Positions 18,220 through 26,457 of a DNA stretch of 50,175 nt are shown here, piece after piece (the first letter of the stretch is position 1; each line of letters opens with the position of its first letter). Source of the DNA: Cecembia lonarensis LW9 (GTDB lineage: Bacteria > Bacteroidota > Bacteroidia > Cytophagales > Cyclobacteriaceae); assembly GCF_000298295.1 (NCBI RefSeq), contig NZ_AMGM01000028.1, forward strand, positions 1 to 50,175, in the 5' to 3' direction. The position numbers and the translations under genes were made by a program. Under the pieces are notes generated by a model, which was not told the DNA's origin, made no database searches, and saw nothing but the letters and a program-made list of their open reading frames with translations.

Positions 18220-18951
18220 ATGGAAGAAAAAGCAATAAAAACAAGATTTTTTGAGGTTATTAATGAACGCAGGTCAGTTAGAATTTTTGACCAGGAGTCC
18301 CCTTTTGATCATGAAGTGGTTCAAAAATGCTTAGAAGCTGCAGTCCTCGCCCCAAACAGCAGCAATTTACAGCTTTGGGAATTCTACAGGGTTCCTGAAT
18401 CTTCCCCTTTAAAAGAGAACCTAGCCAAACTCTGCATGAAGCAAAAGGCAGCCACCACAGCAAGGGAATTGGTGGTCGTGGTGGCCAGAAGAGATCTTTG
18501 GAAAAGCAGGGCAAAGGCCAATTATGATCATATTCAAGAAAGATTTAAAAATGCGCCTGCCCATAAGCAAAAACAGGCATTATCTTATTTTGGGAGTTTG
18601 ATTCCCAAGCTCTACTCCAAATACCCACTCTGGTCTTTTGTAAAAAAAACGATCGCATTTTTTGTTGGATTACAGAGACCCATGGTCAGGGAGGTAAGTG
18701 AAACTGATGTACGGATTTCTGTGCATAAAAGTGTGGCATTGGCAGCCATGACCTTTATGTATGCCATGAAAGCCGAAGGCTATGACTCTTGCCCCATGGA
18801 AGGATTTGACTCTTTGAGGGTTAAAAAACTATTACAATTGCCATCCAGCGCTGAAATCAGCATGATCATTGGGTGCGGCAAAGGACTTCCTGAGGGGGTT
18901 TATGGGGAGAGGTTCAGGGTGGGTTGTGAGGAGGTTATCTTCGAAAAGTAG
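18220..18951 (+). CDS. Nitroreductase family flavoprotein, 243 aa
   Basis: FMN-dependent nitroreductase fold: N-terminal ERRSVRIFDQESPFDHEVV with the paired basic residues that bind FMN phosphate, LEAAVLAPNSSNLQLWEFY, and the C-terminal glycine motif MIIGCGKGLPEGVYGERF. The middle is longer than in minimal nitroreductases. I use the ATG at 18220; the frame extends to a TTG at 18163. A TATTTTTG element at 18151-18158 suits a -7 promoter box for this start. It is divergent from the DUF5687 operon. The substrate is not predictable. Confidence 0.85.
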   Translation: MEEKAIKTRFFEVINERRSVRIFDQESPFDHEVVQKCLEAAVLAPNSSNLQLWEFYRVPESSPLKENLAKLCMKQKAATTARELVVVVARRDLWKSRAKANYDHIQERFKNAPAHKQKQALSYFGSLIPKLYSKYPLWSFVKKTIAFFVGLQRPMVREVSETDVRISVHKSVALAAMTFMYAMKAEGYDSCPMEGFDSLRVKKLLQLPSSAEISMIIGCGKGLPEGVYGERFRVGCEEVIFEK

Positions 18952-18957
18952 GTGAAA

Positions 18958-18994
18958 CCATTAAGTAGTTAAGGCTTTTAAGGATTTCATTAAG
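18958..18994 (+). repeat. Left arm of an imperfect inverted repeat around the GxxExxY gene
   Basis: CCATTAAGTAGTTAAGGC and 19 further bases recur in inverted orientation at 19580-19615 on the other side of the GxxExxY gene, with only a handful of mismatches and one indel. Compared by eye. Confidence 0.7.
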
Positions 18995-19171
18995 AGTAAT
19001 TCTTTAAATCTCTTTAATGAAAAATATAGTGTAAACCGGCCTTAGAAGTAAGTAAGGCTATTGCCCCCTCAGGTGTTCTAAGTACTACTTATAAACTTAT
19101 CCGATTATATCCGATTAGAATTTGAAAGATACTTGAAACAAGAGTAAATTCATTCCAAAGTAGTTTCATGT

Positions 19172-19576
19172 ATGAATAAAAAGGAAATCACTCAGTTGTC
19201 ATATGATGTGCTTGGTTGCGCAATTAATGTACATAGAGAGGTCGGACCAGGCCTTTTGGAAAGCGTTTATCAAAAATGTCTAATCTATGAATTGAAATCA
19301 AAAGGTTTTAAAGTTATGCAGCAAGTTAAAGCACCTTTGTATTACAAAGAGCTTAGTCTTGAGGTGGAATTAAAAGCGGACCTAATAGTTAATGAATCAT
19401 TGATAATTGAGCTAAAAACTGTTGATTGTCTATTACCTGTTCATGAGGCCCAATTATTAACCTACATGAGGCTTTTGAAAATCCCACAAGGTTTATTGAT
19501 GAATTTTTTTTCAGATAACCTTTCAAAAAACACTATCCCAATGGTAAATGAATATTTCAAATCATTACCTGATTAA
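19172..19576 (+). CDS. GxxExxY protein (PD-(D/E)XK-like), 134 aa
   Basis: Small protein with the defining GxxExxY motif (GLLESVY, about residues 28-34) and a downstream nuclease-like core, VELKADLIV followed by LIIELKTVD, that is the Asp-(X)n-Glu-X-Lys pattern of PD-(D/E)XK enzymes. Relatives are scattered in Bacteroidota intergenic regions and their biology is unresolved. The gene stands alone inside a pair of about 36-bp inverted repeats (18958-18994 and 19580-19615). It has an AT-richer, less biased codon use than rarA next door. Mobility by, or maintenance of, the repeats is inference only. Confidence 0.85.
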   Translation: MNKKEITQLSYDVLGCAINVHREVGPGLLESVYQKCLIYELKSKGFKVMQQVKAPLYYKELSLEVELKADLIVNESLIIELKTVDCLLPVHEAQLLTYMRLLKIPQGLLMNFFSDNLSKNTIPMVNEYFKSLPD

Positions 19577-19579
19577 AAA

Positions 19580-19615
19580 CTAAATGAAAACCTTTCTGCC
19601 TTAACTTCTTAATGG
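19580..19615 (-). repeat. Right arm of the inverted repeat around the GxxExxY gene
   Basis: The reverse complement starts CCATTAAGAAGTTAAGGC, one mismatch over 18 bases from the left arm at 18958, and continues with AAGG and TTTCATT blocks in the same order. Confidence 0.7.
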
Positions 19616-19627
19616 TGGAAAACCTCC

Positions 19628-20893
19628 TTAGTAACCGTACTTTCCTTTCCATCTTTCCCCCAAAAACCGCTTCAGTTCATTTTCCCTCGCATTATTGCCT
19701 GGCTCATAAAGCTTGGTGTTTTTGATAGCATCTGGAAAAAACTCCTGCATCACAAAATTCTGGTCGTAATCATGGGCATACTTGTACTCCTTTCCGTAAT
19801 TCAGGTCCTTCATCAGCTTGGTGGGGGCATTGCGTAAATGAAGGGGAACAGGAAGATCCCCCGTTTCCTTGACCAAAGCCTGGGCCCGGTTGATGGCCAT
19901 ATATGACGCATTGCTCTTGGGAGATGAAGCCAAATAGGTCACACACTGGGAAAGAATTATCCTGGATTCGGGATAGCCGATCATTTTCACCGCTTCAAAG
20001 CAATTGGTGGCCAGCAAAAGGGCATTGGGATTGGCATTGCCTATATCTTCGGAAGCCAAGATCACCAATCTTCTGGCAATGAATTTCACGTCCTCCCCTC
20101 CTTCTATCATCCTGGCTAACCAATACACCGCAGCATTGGGATCAGAACCCCGGATGGATTTGATAAATGCAGAGATGATGTCATAATGCTGCTCTCCGGA
20201 TTTGTCATAAAGGGCAATTTTCTGCTGGGCGATCTGGATCACTTTTTCATTGGAGATGACACATGGATCCTCATTGATGCCATTGATGACGATTTCAAAC
20301 AAATTGAGCAGCTTCCTACCATCCCCTCCAGACATTCTGAGCAGTGCTTCGGTTTCCTCTAGCACGATGCGCTTTTTCTTCAGCTCTACATCCTTTTCCA
20401 TGGCCTGCTGCAATATGGACTCAAGTTCATGCTTGCCCAAGGAATTCAGGGTATAGACCTGGCACCTGGAAAGCAGGGCGGCATTGACCTCAAAGGACGG
20501 GTTCTCCGTGGTGGCACCGATCAGGCGGATGACACCTTTTTCCACAGCCCCCAAAAGCGCATCCTGCTGGGATTTATTGAAGCGGTGGATCTCGTCGATA
20601 AAGAGAACGGCTCCCCTTTGAAATTTAGCCTTTTCGATAACCTCCCGGATGTCCTTTACCCCTGAGCTTATCGCAGAAAGGGTATAGAAAGGGACTTTGA
20701 TCTCATTGGCAATAATATTGGCGATGGTGGTTTTCCCTACCCCTGGAGGTCCCCAAAAGATCAGAGAAGGTACATTCCCAGACTTGATGGCTTTGTACAA
20801 AAATGCCGTTGGGGCCGTCAGGTGTTCCTGTCCTATTAGCTCTTCCAATCGGGAAGGGCGCATACGTTCTGCCAAGGGGGTACTGTCGATCAT
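19628..20893 (-). CDS. rarA: Replication-associated recombination protein A (RarA/MgsA), 421 aa
   Basis: AAA+ clamp-loader-like ATPase acting at stalled forks. N-terminal [20 protein letters not shown], Walker [10 protein letters not shown], Walker [16 protein letters not shown], sensor 1 [13 protein letters not shown] and arginine finger LLSRCQVY are all present. The C-terminal tetramerisation domain contains [22 protein letters not shown] and the conserved [23 protein letters not shown] (quoted in part). Full length. The ATG at 20893 is preceded by a short gap to the toxin-antitoxin genes. Confidence 0.96.
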   Translation of the reverse strand: MIDSTPLAERMRPSRLEELIGQEHLTAPTAFLYKAIKSGNVPSLIFWGPPGVGKTTIANIIANEIKVPFYTLSAISSGVKDIREVIEKAKFQRGAVLFIDEIHRFNKSQQDALLGAVEKGVIRLIGATTENPSFEVNAALLSRCQVYTLNSLGKHELESILQQAMEKDVELKKKRIVLEETEALLRMSGGDGRKLLNLFEIVINGINEDPCVISNEKVIQIAQQKIALYDKSGEQHYDIISAFIKSIRGSDPNAAVYWLARMIEGGEDVKFIARRLVILASEDIGNANPNALLLATNCFEAVKMIGYPESRIILSQCVTYLASSPKSNASYMAINRAQALVKETGDLPVPLHLRNAPTKLMKDLNYGKEYKYAHDYDQNFVMQEFFPDAIKNTKLYEPGNNARENELKRFLGERWKGKYGY

Positions 20894-20947
20894 TTGTCCC
20901 GGAAATTTTGAAGATGCAAATTAATAATAAGGAGGGAATTGAAAGTA

Positions 20948-21253
20948 CTATCCCTCAAATAAGGAAATGTCAGACAAAGGTCTAGAACTGGTATGACCAG
21001 CTAATACACTAATATTCGCTTCATCAAAAATAACGTAAATGATCCTATAATTTCTGAAAATAAGCTCCCTGACAAATCGGTTGTTTAATTCCGGAACAAT
21101 TCTCCCGATTTCTGGAAATTGAGACAATAAAATCTCTTTGGAAAAAATTAAATCTACAAGTTCTTCAGCAAATGCAGTTGAAGTTTCACTGTAAAACTTT
21201 CGGATTTCAAAAATATCCTCAACTGCTTGTTTGGACCATTTTACTTTGACCAT
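20948..21253 (-). CDS. RelE/ParE-superfamily toxin, 101 aa
   Basis: Small basic protein with the fold pattern of ParE/RelE toxins: VKWSKQAVEDIFEIRKFY at the start, FPEIGRIVPELNNRFVRELIF in the middle and YRIIYVIFDEANISVLAGHTSSRPL at the end. It overlaps the upstream 60-aa antitoxin gene by 13 bases, the usual antitoxin-first order. ParE types poison gyrase and RelE types cut mRNA; the wording of the C-terminus favours ParE-like but this is uncertain. It appears intact. Confidence 0.85.
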   Translation of the reverse strand: MVKVKWSKQAVEDIFEIRKFYSETSTAFAEELVDLIFSKEILLSQFPEIGRIVPELNNRFVRELIFRNYRIIYVIFDEANISVLAGHTSSRPLSDISLFEG

Positions 21254-21423
21254 TCTTTAATCAGTTTTTTCGCCTGATCTGATGTATAAGAATCCCCCTT
21301 TTTTGCCTGCTCCATGCCAACTTGAACTTTGTTAAGCAAGATCAATTTATCCATTAAATCATCAATGGAAAATTCATTTGGCATGGTTTTCAACGTTTCT
21401 AATACTTTCTCTTTTGTAATCAT
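21241..21423 (-). CDS. Small antitoxin-like protein paired with the ParE-type toxin, 60 aa
   Basis: Acidic/helical 60-residue protein (MITKEKVLETLKTMPNEFSI...) typical of the short addiction-module proteins that precede ParE-type toxins in Bacteroidota: the FSIDDLMDKLILLNKV segment and GDSYTSDQAKKLI tail. It overlaps the toxin gene. The ATG at 21423 is the only good start. It probably neutralises the toxin and represses the operon. Confidence 0.75.
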   Translation of the reverse strand: MITKEKVLETLKTMPNEFSIDDLMDKLILLNKVQVGMEQAKKGDSYTSDQAKKLIKEWSK

Positions 21424-21461
21424 TTGGCAACTTTTTATCTAATATACTGCATTAAGGTTGA

Positions 21462-21641
21462 AAAATCGATGAGTTGATCAAAGAATCCATGAGAACACCA
21501 TTTGAGGGGACAGGAAAACCAGAACCCCTTAAACATGACCTTTCAGGTTGGTGGTCTCGAAGGATCAATCTAGAACACAGACTGGTTTACAGAGTAGAAG
21601 ATGATTCACTATACATTCTTCAATGCAGGTACCACTATTAA
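21462..21641 (+). pseudogene. YoeB-type toxin remnant, N-terminus missing
   Basis: Reading AAA at 21462 to the TAA at 21639-21641 gives [20 protein letters not shown], then [25 protein letters not shown] and QCRYHY. This is the C-terminal two thirds of a YoeB/Txe mRNA interferase, including the catalytic-site residues (Glu in the FEG segment, Arg, His, Tyr). The frame is closed by a TGA just upstream (21459-21461) and the first quarter is absent, as is any axe/yefM-like antitoxin. It could be translated from the internal ATG at 21489 as a 50-aa peptide, but that would lack the first strand and helix. I read it as a decayed gene. Confidence 0.85.
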
Positions 21642-21667
21642 CCAGACATAAAAAGAAAGAGTTAATT

Positions 21668-22873
21668 TCATAGGCCAAAAAATGATCTTACATCTTGAAT
21701 CACGATTGATTTTTCATTTAAAACTAACCGATCATTTTGTTCTAAAGTTAGTATAAAGCCCTTATCGATTTCAAAAAAGTTCATCGCTTCTATTAACCCT
21801 TCCAATTCCCTATCCCTATTATCGGGATGCAGACTCTCTGTAACTTGTATCAGCCATTTACAGACATTACCCTCAAAAACCACAAAATCACATTCCTTTC
21901 GCTCTTTGAAATAAAAGATTTTTTGATTCTGTTTCTTGAAATTCAAATAAACAAGATTCTCTAAAAGCCTACCCTTATCCTTTGTAAAACTCAAAGAATT
22001 AGATTTGGCAAATCCATTGTCGATACAATATACTTTTTTAGGATTCTTGGATATACTTTTAGACGACCAGCTGAAACGTGGAAGGAAAAACAACAAGTAG
22101 GAATCTTCCATCCATGATAAATAATCTGATACCGTGCTCGGAGAACCTACATTGAAAGTTTTTCGAAGACCATTGAAACTCACCTCTTTTCCAATGTTTG
22201 AAACTAGGAACAGCGCAATATCCATCAGGACATGGGTATTTTTTATACCAAATCTAACCGCTATATCCCTATACAAGATATCTTTCAATAACATTTGAAG
22301 GATTTCAGGATTCTGGTCTCTTAAGAATTCAGGAAATCCGCCTTTGACGAGATAGTCATTGAAGTTTTCCTGACTATCATCTAGATCTAAAAAGGCAAGG
22401 TATTCTTGATATGAAAATGGAAAGACTTCATGACTGAGATATCGGCCAGTCAATCTTGTACCCATTTCCCTACTCAATAGTGAAGCGTTCGACCCTGTTA
22501 CAAATACTTTCTCCCCTCTATCATGTAGCTGTCTGACAAAAATCTCCCAACCTTCCACATTCTGTATTTCATCAAAAAAATAAGCTTCTATTTCATCTCC
22601 CATAACCTCATCTAACTTTGAAAAATCCCCTACCCCAAAACCAAAAACTCTTGAATCCTCAAAATTAAAGTAGGCGACTTTTCCAAAATACTTTTTGACA
22701 ATCTGTCTCATCAAAGTACTCTTTCCAGACCTTCTTACTCCGGAAATCACTTCAATATGAGAGGAGGAGGGTTTGAATGTCTCTAACAAATTACGATTGA
22801 TCAAACCAACGTCTCTAGCTAAAATTCGTTTTTGACCATTATAAGCTGTCGCTATATCTTCTTTAAACAACAT
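21668..22873 (-). CDS. AAA ATPase with DUF4143 (PD-(D/E)XK-like) C-terminal domain, 401 aa
   Basis: Archaeal-type ATPase of the large, patchily distributed DUF4143 group. Walker A SGVRRSGKSTLM, Walker B YFFDEIQNVEGWE, sensor VFVTGSNASLLS and arginine region GTRLTGRYLSHEVFPFS are present. The C-terminal domain contains YCIDNGFAKS and ERKECDFVVFEG, the nuclease-like part. I start at ATG 22873 (MLFKEDIATAY); upstream continuation needs TTG. The role is unknown; these genes often sit in variable regions and are suspected of stress or defence functions. Here it neighbours a toxin pair, a toxin remnant and a MITE. Confidence 0.87.
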   Translation of the reverse strand: MLFKEDIATAYNGQKRILARDVGLINRNLLETFKPSSSHIEVISGVRRSGKSTLMRQIVKKYFGKVAYFNFEDSRVFGFGVGDFSKLDEVMGDEIEAYFFDEIQNVEGWEIFVRQLHDRGEKVFVTGSNASLLSREMGTRLTGRYLSHEVFPFSYQEYLAFLDLDDSQENFNDYLVKGGFPEFLRDQNPEILQMLLKDILYRDIAVRFGIKNTHVLMDIALFLVSNIGKEVSFNGLRKTFNVGSPSTVSDYLSWMEDSYLLFFLPRFSWSSKSISKNPKKVYCIDNGFAKSNSLSFTKDKGRLLENLVYLNFKKQNQKIFYFKERKECDFVVFEGNVCKWLIQVTESLHPDNRDRELEGLIEAMNFFEIDKGFILTLEQNDRLVLNEKSIVIQDVRSFFGL

Positions 22874-23021
22874 GTTTATCAATGATTTACAACACAAAAA
22901 TAATATTTATTCTGTAAAAATAAACTATCTTACGTTTGTAAAGTAAATTAATTTATGCCTATAACATAAACTACTCGTGGAATTTGTAATTGAAACATAT
23001 TTCAAATTATTTCACAAATCA

Positions 23022-23297
23022 TATTTAGGGCTTGCTGAAAAAGTCTCAGGTATGTCAGCTTCGAAGCGGGCGATTGAAGATGTATGCTTATACTTCGAAT
23101 GAGCCCAATGAAGAAGATGGTATGCCTGAGACTAGCCTGAAAATTTCAAATTTTGAAATTTTCACGTGCACGCAAATCAAACAGGATCATTTAATAAGTT
23201 TGCACCTGCTTAAAAAGATAACGCTTAATAAATGGGGTATTCATCAAAATTTAAAGAAATTATTCTCCAATTGGCGTTTTTCAGCACGCCCTATTTA
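23022..23297 (+). mobile_element. MITE copy 1 (264 bp, 15-bp TIRs, 6-bp TATTTA target duplication)
   Basis: The element spans 23028-23291, beginning GGGCTTGCTGAAAAA and ending with its inverse TTTTTCAGCACGCCC (one mismatch). It is flanked by TATTTA direct repeats at 23022-23027 and 23292-23297. It has no transposase. Inside is a 27-base palindrome with arms TGAAAATTTCAAA, plus AGTCTCAGG/CCTGAGACT and GTGCA/TGCAC pairs, so the transcript would fold strongly. A second copy in the same orientation lies at 47174-47437 and differs at only three positions by my reading. The 88-aa frame inside is fortuitous. Confidence 0.88.
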
Positions 23298-23405
23298 GCC
23301 AAGGCAGATCTAATATCATGAAATAAATATCAACCAATATCAACTATACATTACTCTGCACCTTTTTCCATATTTTTCGCGAAGCATATTTCCACAATAT
23401 TTCTA

Positions 23406-24419
23406 CTATATCTCCTTTATCCTTTCCCCAAATAACATCAGCATTTCATCATTAAAATCCAGATGGGTCACAAAACGGACCTGGTCTTTGCCGAACTTCA
23501 CAGCTTTGATACCATTTTCAGATAATTTGGACAGGAAATCTTCCGGACTGATGTCCTGCAATCTCGCGATCACGATATTGGTCACCACCGGGAAAACCTC
23601 TGACACAAGGGGATGTTTTTCCAGCAGCTGTCCTATAGCCTTTGCCCTGTCATGGTCTTCGGCCAAACGATCCACATGATGGTCAAGGGCATAAATGGCA
23701 GCTGCAGCCAAATAACCGGCCTGTCGCATGCCTCCGCCAAAAGACTTTCTGATTTTTCTTGCCCGTTTTATGTCAGCTTTGGTTCCCAATAACACTGATC
23801 CAATCGGGCAACCCAAACCTTTGCTCAGACAGATAGAGATGGTGTCAAACCGAGCTCCCCAATCTTTGGCACTTTCACCACTTGCCACCAAGGCATTAAA
23901 AAGTCGGGCACCGTCCAGGTGGAGTTTGATGCCATGTTTTTCACAAAGGATTTTAATCGGCTTTACCTCATCCAAAGTATAAATACTGCCTCCACCCTTG
24001 TTCATGGTGTTTTCCAAAGATACCAGCGTGGTCTCACAAGCATGTACATCATCAGGGCTGATATTTTCCGCGATGGATTCAGCGGTGATTTTACCGTATG
24101 CTCCGTCCAACAGTTTAACCGAAGCACGGGCATTGGCCATAATGCCACCGGCTTCATAGAGGTAGATATGGGAATATTTGTGGCAGATAACTTCCTGATG
24201 TGGTCCAGTATGGAGTTTGATGGCAATCTGATTGGTCATGGTGCCTGAAGGACAGAAAATCCCCGCTTCCATGCCGAACATTTCCGCCAGTTTTTGCTCT
24301 AAAGCATTGACGGTTGGGTCTTCTCCAAAGACATCATCGCCCACTTGGGCAGACCACATCGCCTCCAACATTCCATTGGTAGGCTTGGTCACGGTATCTG
24401 ATCGTAAATCGATTATCAT
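23406..24419 (-). CDS. ltaE: Low-specificity L-threonine aldolase, 337 aa
   Basis: PLP-dependent fold type I enzyme that splits threonine or allo-threonine to glycine and acetaldehyde. The start [62 protein letters not shown] and [17 protein letters not shown] (PLP lysine in SKGLG) are all classical. The length is normal. It stands alone between the MITE region and a 490-base repeat-rich gap. Confidence 0.95.
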   Translation of the reverse strand: MIIDLRSDTVTKPTNGMLEAMWSAQVGDDVFGEDPTVNALEQKLAEMFGMEAGIFCPSGTMTNQIAIKLHTGPHQEVICHKYSHIYLYEAGGIMANARASVKLLDGAYGKITAESIAENISPDDVHACETTLVSLENTMNKGGGSIYTLDEVKPIKILCEKHGIKLHLDGARLFNALVASGESAKDWGARFDTISICLSKGLGCPIGSVLLGTKADIKRARKIRKSFGGGMRQAGYLAAAAIYALDHHVDRLAEDHDRAKAIGQLLEKHPLVSEVFPVVTNIVIARLQDISPEDFLSKLSENGIKAVKFGKDQVRFVTHLDFNDEMLMLFGERIKEI

Positions 24420-24911
24420 ATTTTTTAAGAGATTAGATGCGAGAAGCGAGATGCTAGACTTTTCCGCAAATGGTAAATATAAAGACTAAAAATCTTAGAC
24501 GTAAGACATAAGATGCAAGATTTGAGATCTAGAACTTCCCGTCGACCGCCATTCGAAACCACACTTAAACCTGATCTCTCGCTTTCCATCTTCCTTTATC
24601 CTTAATTATTTCCGAAATCACACTTTCGAAATCCGAAATCTCCCACAAGATCGGTCTTTCAGACCTCTGGATGATTTTGTTTTCTTTACCCAGGACTGCA
24701 TCCTGGGCTGTTACAGAGCGGCCCTTCAGGCCTATTTCCGAAATCCGCCTTTTCCCCGCGCTGCAACCTGGCCCCTCGCTAAAAAGCTTTACTACAGCTT
24801 TTATTTACGCTCAGTCCTCTTTTACCTTAGCTCTTAATGAATCCCTAAACTCCTTAATTGTTCAAAATCTTATGTCTTAAGTCTTGCATCTAAAGTCTAA
24901 GTTCTCGCTTC
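24420..24911. repeat. Gene-free 492-base gap with REP-like hairpins and decayed repeats
   Basis: No credible gene. It holds small hairpins CCCAGGA-CTGCA-TCCTGGG (24689-24707), GGCC-CTTCA-GGCC (24720-24732) and GGTCT-TTC-AGACC (24653-24665), and several copies of CCGAAATC. At the two ends there are related words in opposite orientation: GTAAGACATAAGATGCAAGA near 24510 and CTTATGTCTTAAGTCTTGCA near 24870. This looks like an accumulation of REP-type palindromes and degenerate intergenic repeats. Confidence 0.6.
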
Positions 24912-25853
24912 TTACCTAAAATACTTCAACTTGGAACTATTTTCCGGACTCAAGCCCACAATCGCCATTGCTGCTTCTATCGGTCTGTCTGTAGCCAAAA
25001 TATCTGCTCCCTTTTCAACAAACTCTGCATAGATTTGGTCCCCACGGGCAATGGCACTTCGGTCTAAGTTGCCCAAAACCCCAAGAATGGTAAAAACGCC
25101 CCTTTCATGAAGCATGGCATTAAAGGCTTCCGGCCTCTCTGATGTCCCTGTAAATGCAATCCAACGGTCAACGGGAATTCCGGAATTTTCGAAGCGCTCC
25201 AGCTCTTCCTCATTGCGGATGGTCACAGAAAGCATCAACTCAGGATGCAACCTGTGTATCTTTCTGGCCGCATCTACGCTGTATGTAATTACCGCTGCAT
25301 AGGGCTCGGATTGATGCCTTTTGATGGCATCCACAACCATATCAAAAGGTACCTCTCTTTTGATATCCACGGTAAATAAAGTTTTTCCTTTTCCCCAGGC
25401 CAATGCCTCATCCAAGGTAGGTACACGAAAATCTGTCTGTAAACCTTCTTTATCTACCAAATACAATTCTCTGATTTCTTCAAAAGTATGATCAATTACC
25501 CTTCCCTTACCCGTCGTGGTACGGTCCAAAGTATTGTCATGCATCAAAACCAAGACCGAATCTTTGGTGAGCGCCACATCAAATTCAATGATGGAATGCG
25601 TATGTTTTAAAGTGTTTTCAAATGCCTCTATGGAATTTTCGGGATAACCCGGATAAGGTCCTCCCCTGTGTGCAGATACCATCGGGATCCTATCAGAAGT
25701 CCAAGCGTAGAAGTCCCTGGCCTCTTCTACCGTAGATAGTACTATCCTATGCAGCTCATTTGAAGCAAGTGCTGTTGTTTGACTGTCTGAGGCCTCTTTT
25801 CTACAGGAAAAAAGAAGCAACAATATTAAAAATCCGTAAATCTTACTCTTCAT
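24912..25853 (-). CDS. Glycerophosphodiester phosphodiesterase family lipoprotein, 313 aa
   Basis: The signal peptide with lipobox LLFSC (Cys about 17) indicates a membrane-anchored periplasmic enzyme. The GDPD domain has VSAHRGGPYPGYPENSIEAF (catalytic His and Arg-Gly), IEFDVALTKDSVLVLMHD (metal-binding Glu/Asp and second catalytic His) and LDRTTTGKG. The C-terminal barrel half contains FTVDIKRE and ADILATDRP. It hydrolyses glycerophosphodiesters to glycerol 3-phosphate and an alcohol. It overlaps the preceding DUF2721 gene by 11 bases, implying co-transcription. Confidence 0.92.
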   Translation of the reverse strand: MKSKIYGFLILLLLFSCRKEASDSQTTALASNELHRIVLSTVEEARDFYAWTSDRIPMVSAHRGGPYPGYPENSIEAFENTLKHTHSIIEFDVALTKDSVLVLMHDNTLDRTTTGKGRVIDHTFEEIRELYLVDKEGLQTDFRVPTLDEALAWGKGKTLFTVDIKREVPFDMVVDAIKRHQSEPYAAVITYSVDAARKIHRLHPELMLSVTIRNEEELERFENSGIPVDRWIAFTGTSERPEAFNAMLHERGVFTILGVLGNLDRSAIARGDQIYAEFVEKGADILATDRPIEAAMAIVGLSPENSSKLKYFR

Positions 25854-26289
25854 TTTTATCTTTTTTAAACCAAAATCCGGAAGAGCGTTTTTGAAACAAT
25901 TCTTCCATGTCCTGAATCTCCAAATTCAACGCTTGGTTTGAAACCAATATTTCAATCATTGAAATCCCCAATGAAACCAAGAGTGCCAGCATACTGCCTA
26001 TAAATACGTAATTGGCCGCTTCCTGGGCTTCAATGAAAATCAAGTACATACAAATCACACAGAGCAGGAAGCTCAAGACCCCACAAAGCTGCATGTACTT
26101 GATCATGCTCAATCGCCTTTTCAAGTTGTGAATTTGTCCAATGATGATCTCTTCTTCAGGATTTTCGAGGTATTTTTTATGAAGTCCCCTGATCAGATTG
26201 GCAATGGCCAAAAACCTGTTGGTAAAGGCCAACATCATCAAAGTGATGGCTGAAAAAAGCAAAGCAGGTGTGGAGAGTTGGAGTTCCAT
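25843..26289 (-). CDS. DUF2721 family membrane protein, 148 aa
   Basis: Three predicted membrane segments: about residues 6-26, 65-90 and 95-115. A cytoplasmic loop carries the hallmark RFLAIANLIRGLHKKYL and QIHNLKRRLSMIKY, matching DUF2721 as I recall it. Function is unknown. The start is placed at ATG 26289 (MELQLSTPALLF); the longer frame relies on a TTG at 26325. It is coupled to the GDPD gene by an 11-base overlap. Confidence 0.8.
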   Translation of the reverse strand: MELQLSTPALLFSAITLMMLAFTNRFLAIANLIRGLHKKYLENPEEEIIIGQIHNLKRRLSMIKYMQLCGVLSFLLCVICMYLIFIEAQEAANYVFIGSMLALLVSLGISMIEILVSNQALNLEIQDMEELFQKRSSGFWFKKDKNEE

Positions 26290-26457
26290 AAATAAGGTCA
26301 ATGTAAAGCTATGAAATATATACAACTAGCACTAATCTCTACAATTCTGAATTGAATCTAGAAAATTTTTACTAATTAAGAATGGTGAAGAATCACTTTC
26401 GAATGATTAGTTTGAGCATGAATTGCCTATTCAGCAGCAACAATTATACAACTTAAA

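Noticed and set aside
16628-18244. Longer DUF5687 permease from 18244
   Set aside because: The extra 43 residues are Cys/Phe-rich and unlike the family; the ATG at 18115 gives the standard start.
23032-23298. Open frame of 88 aa (and its 93-aa twin at 47178-47459) as a repeated protein family
   Set aside because: Both frames lie inside the MITE copies and follow its palindromes; the reading is not protein-like and starts at a non-ATG position in the TIR region.
26326-26457. Cobalamin riboswitch before the FecCD-type operon
   Set aside because: No GCCACTG-like B12-box or recognisable aptamer paired elements in the 130-base leader.
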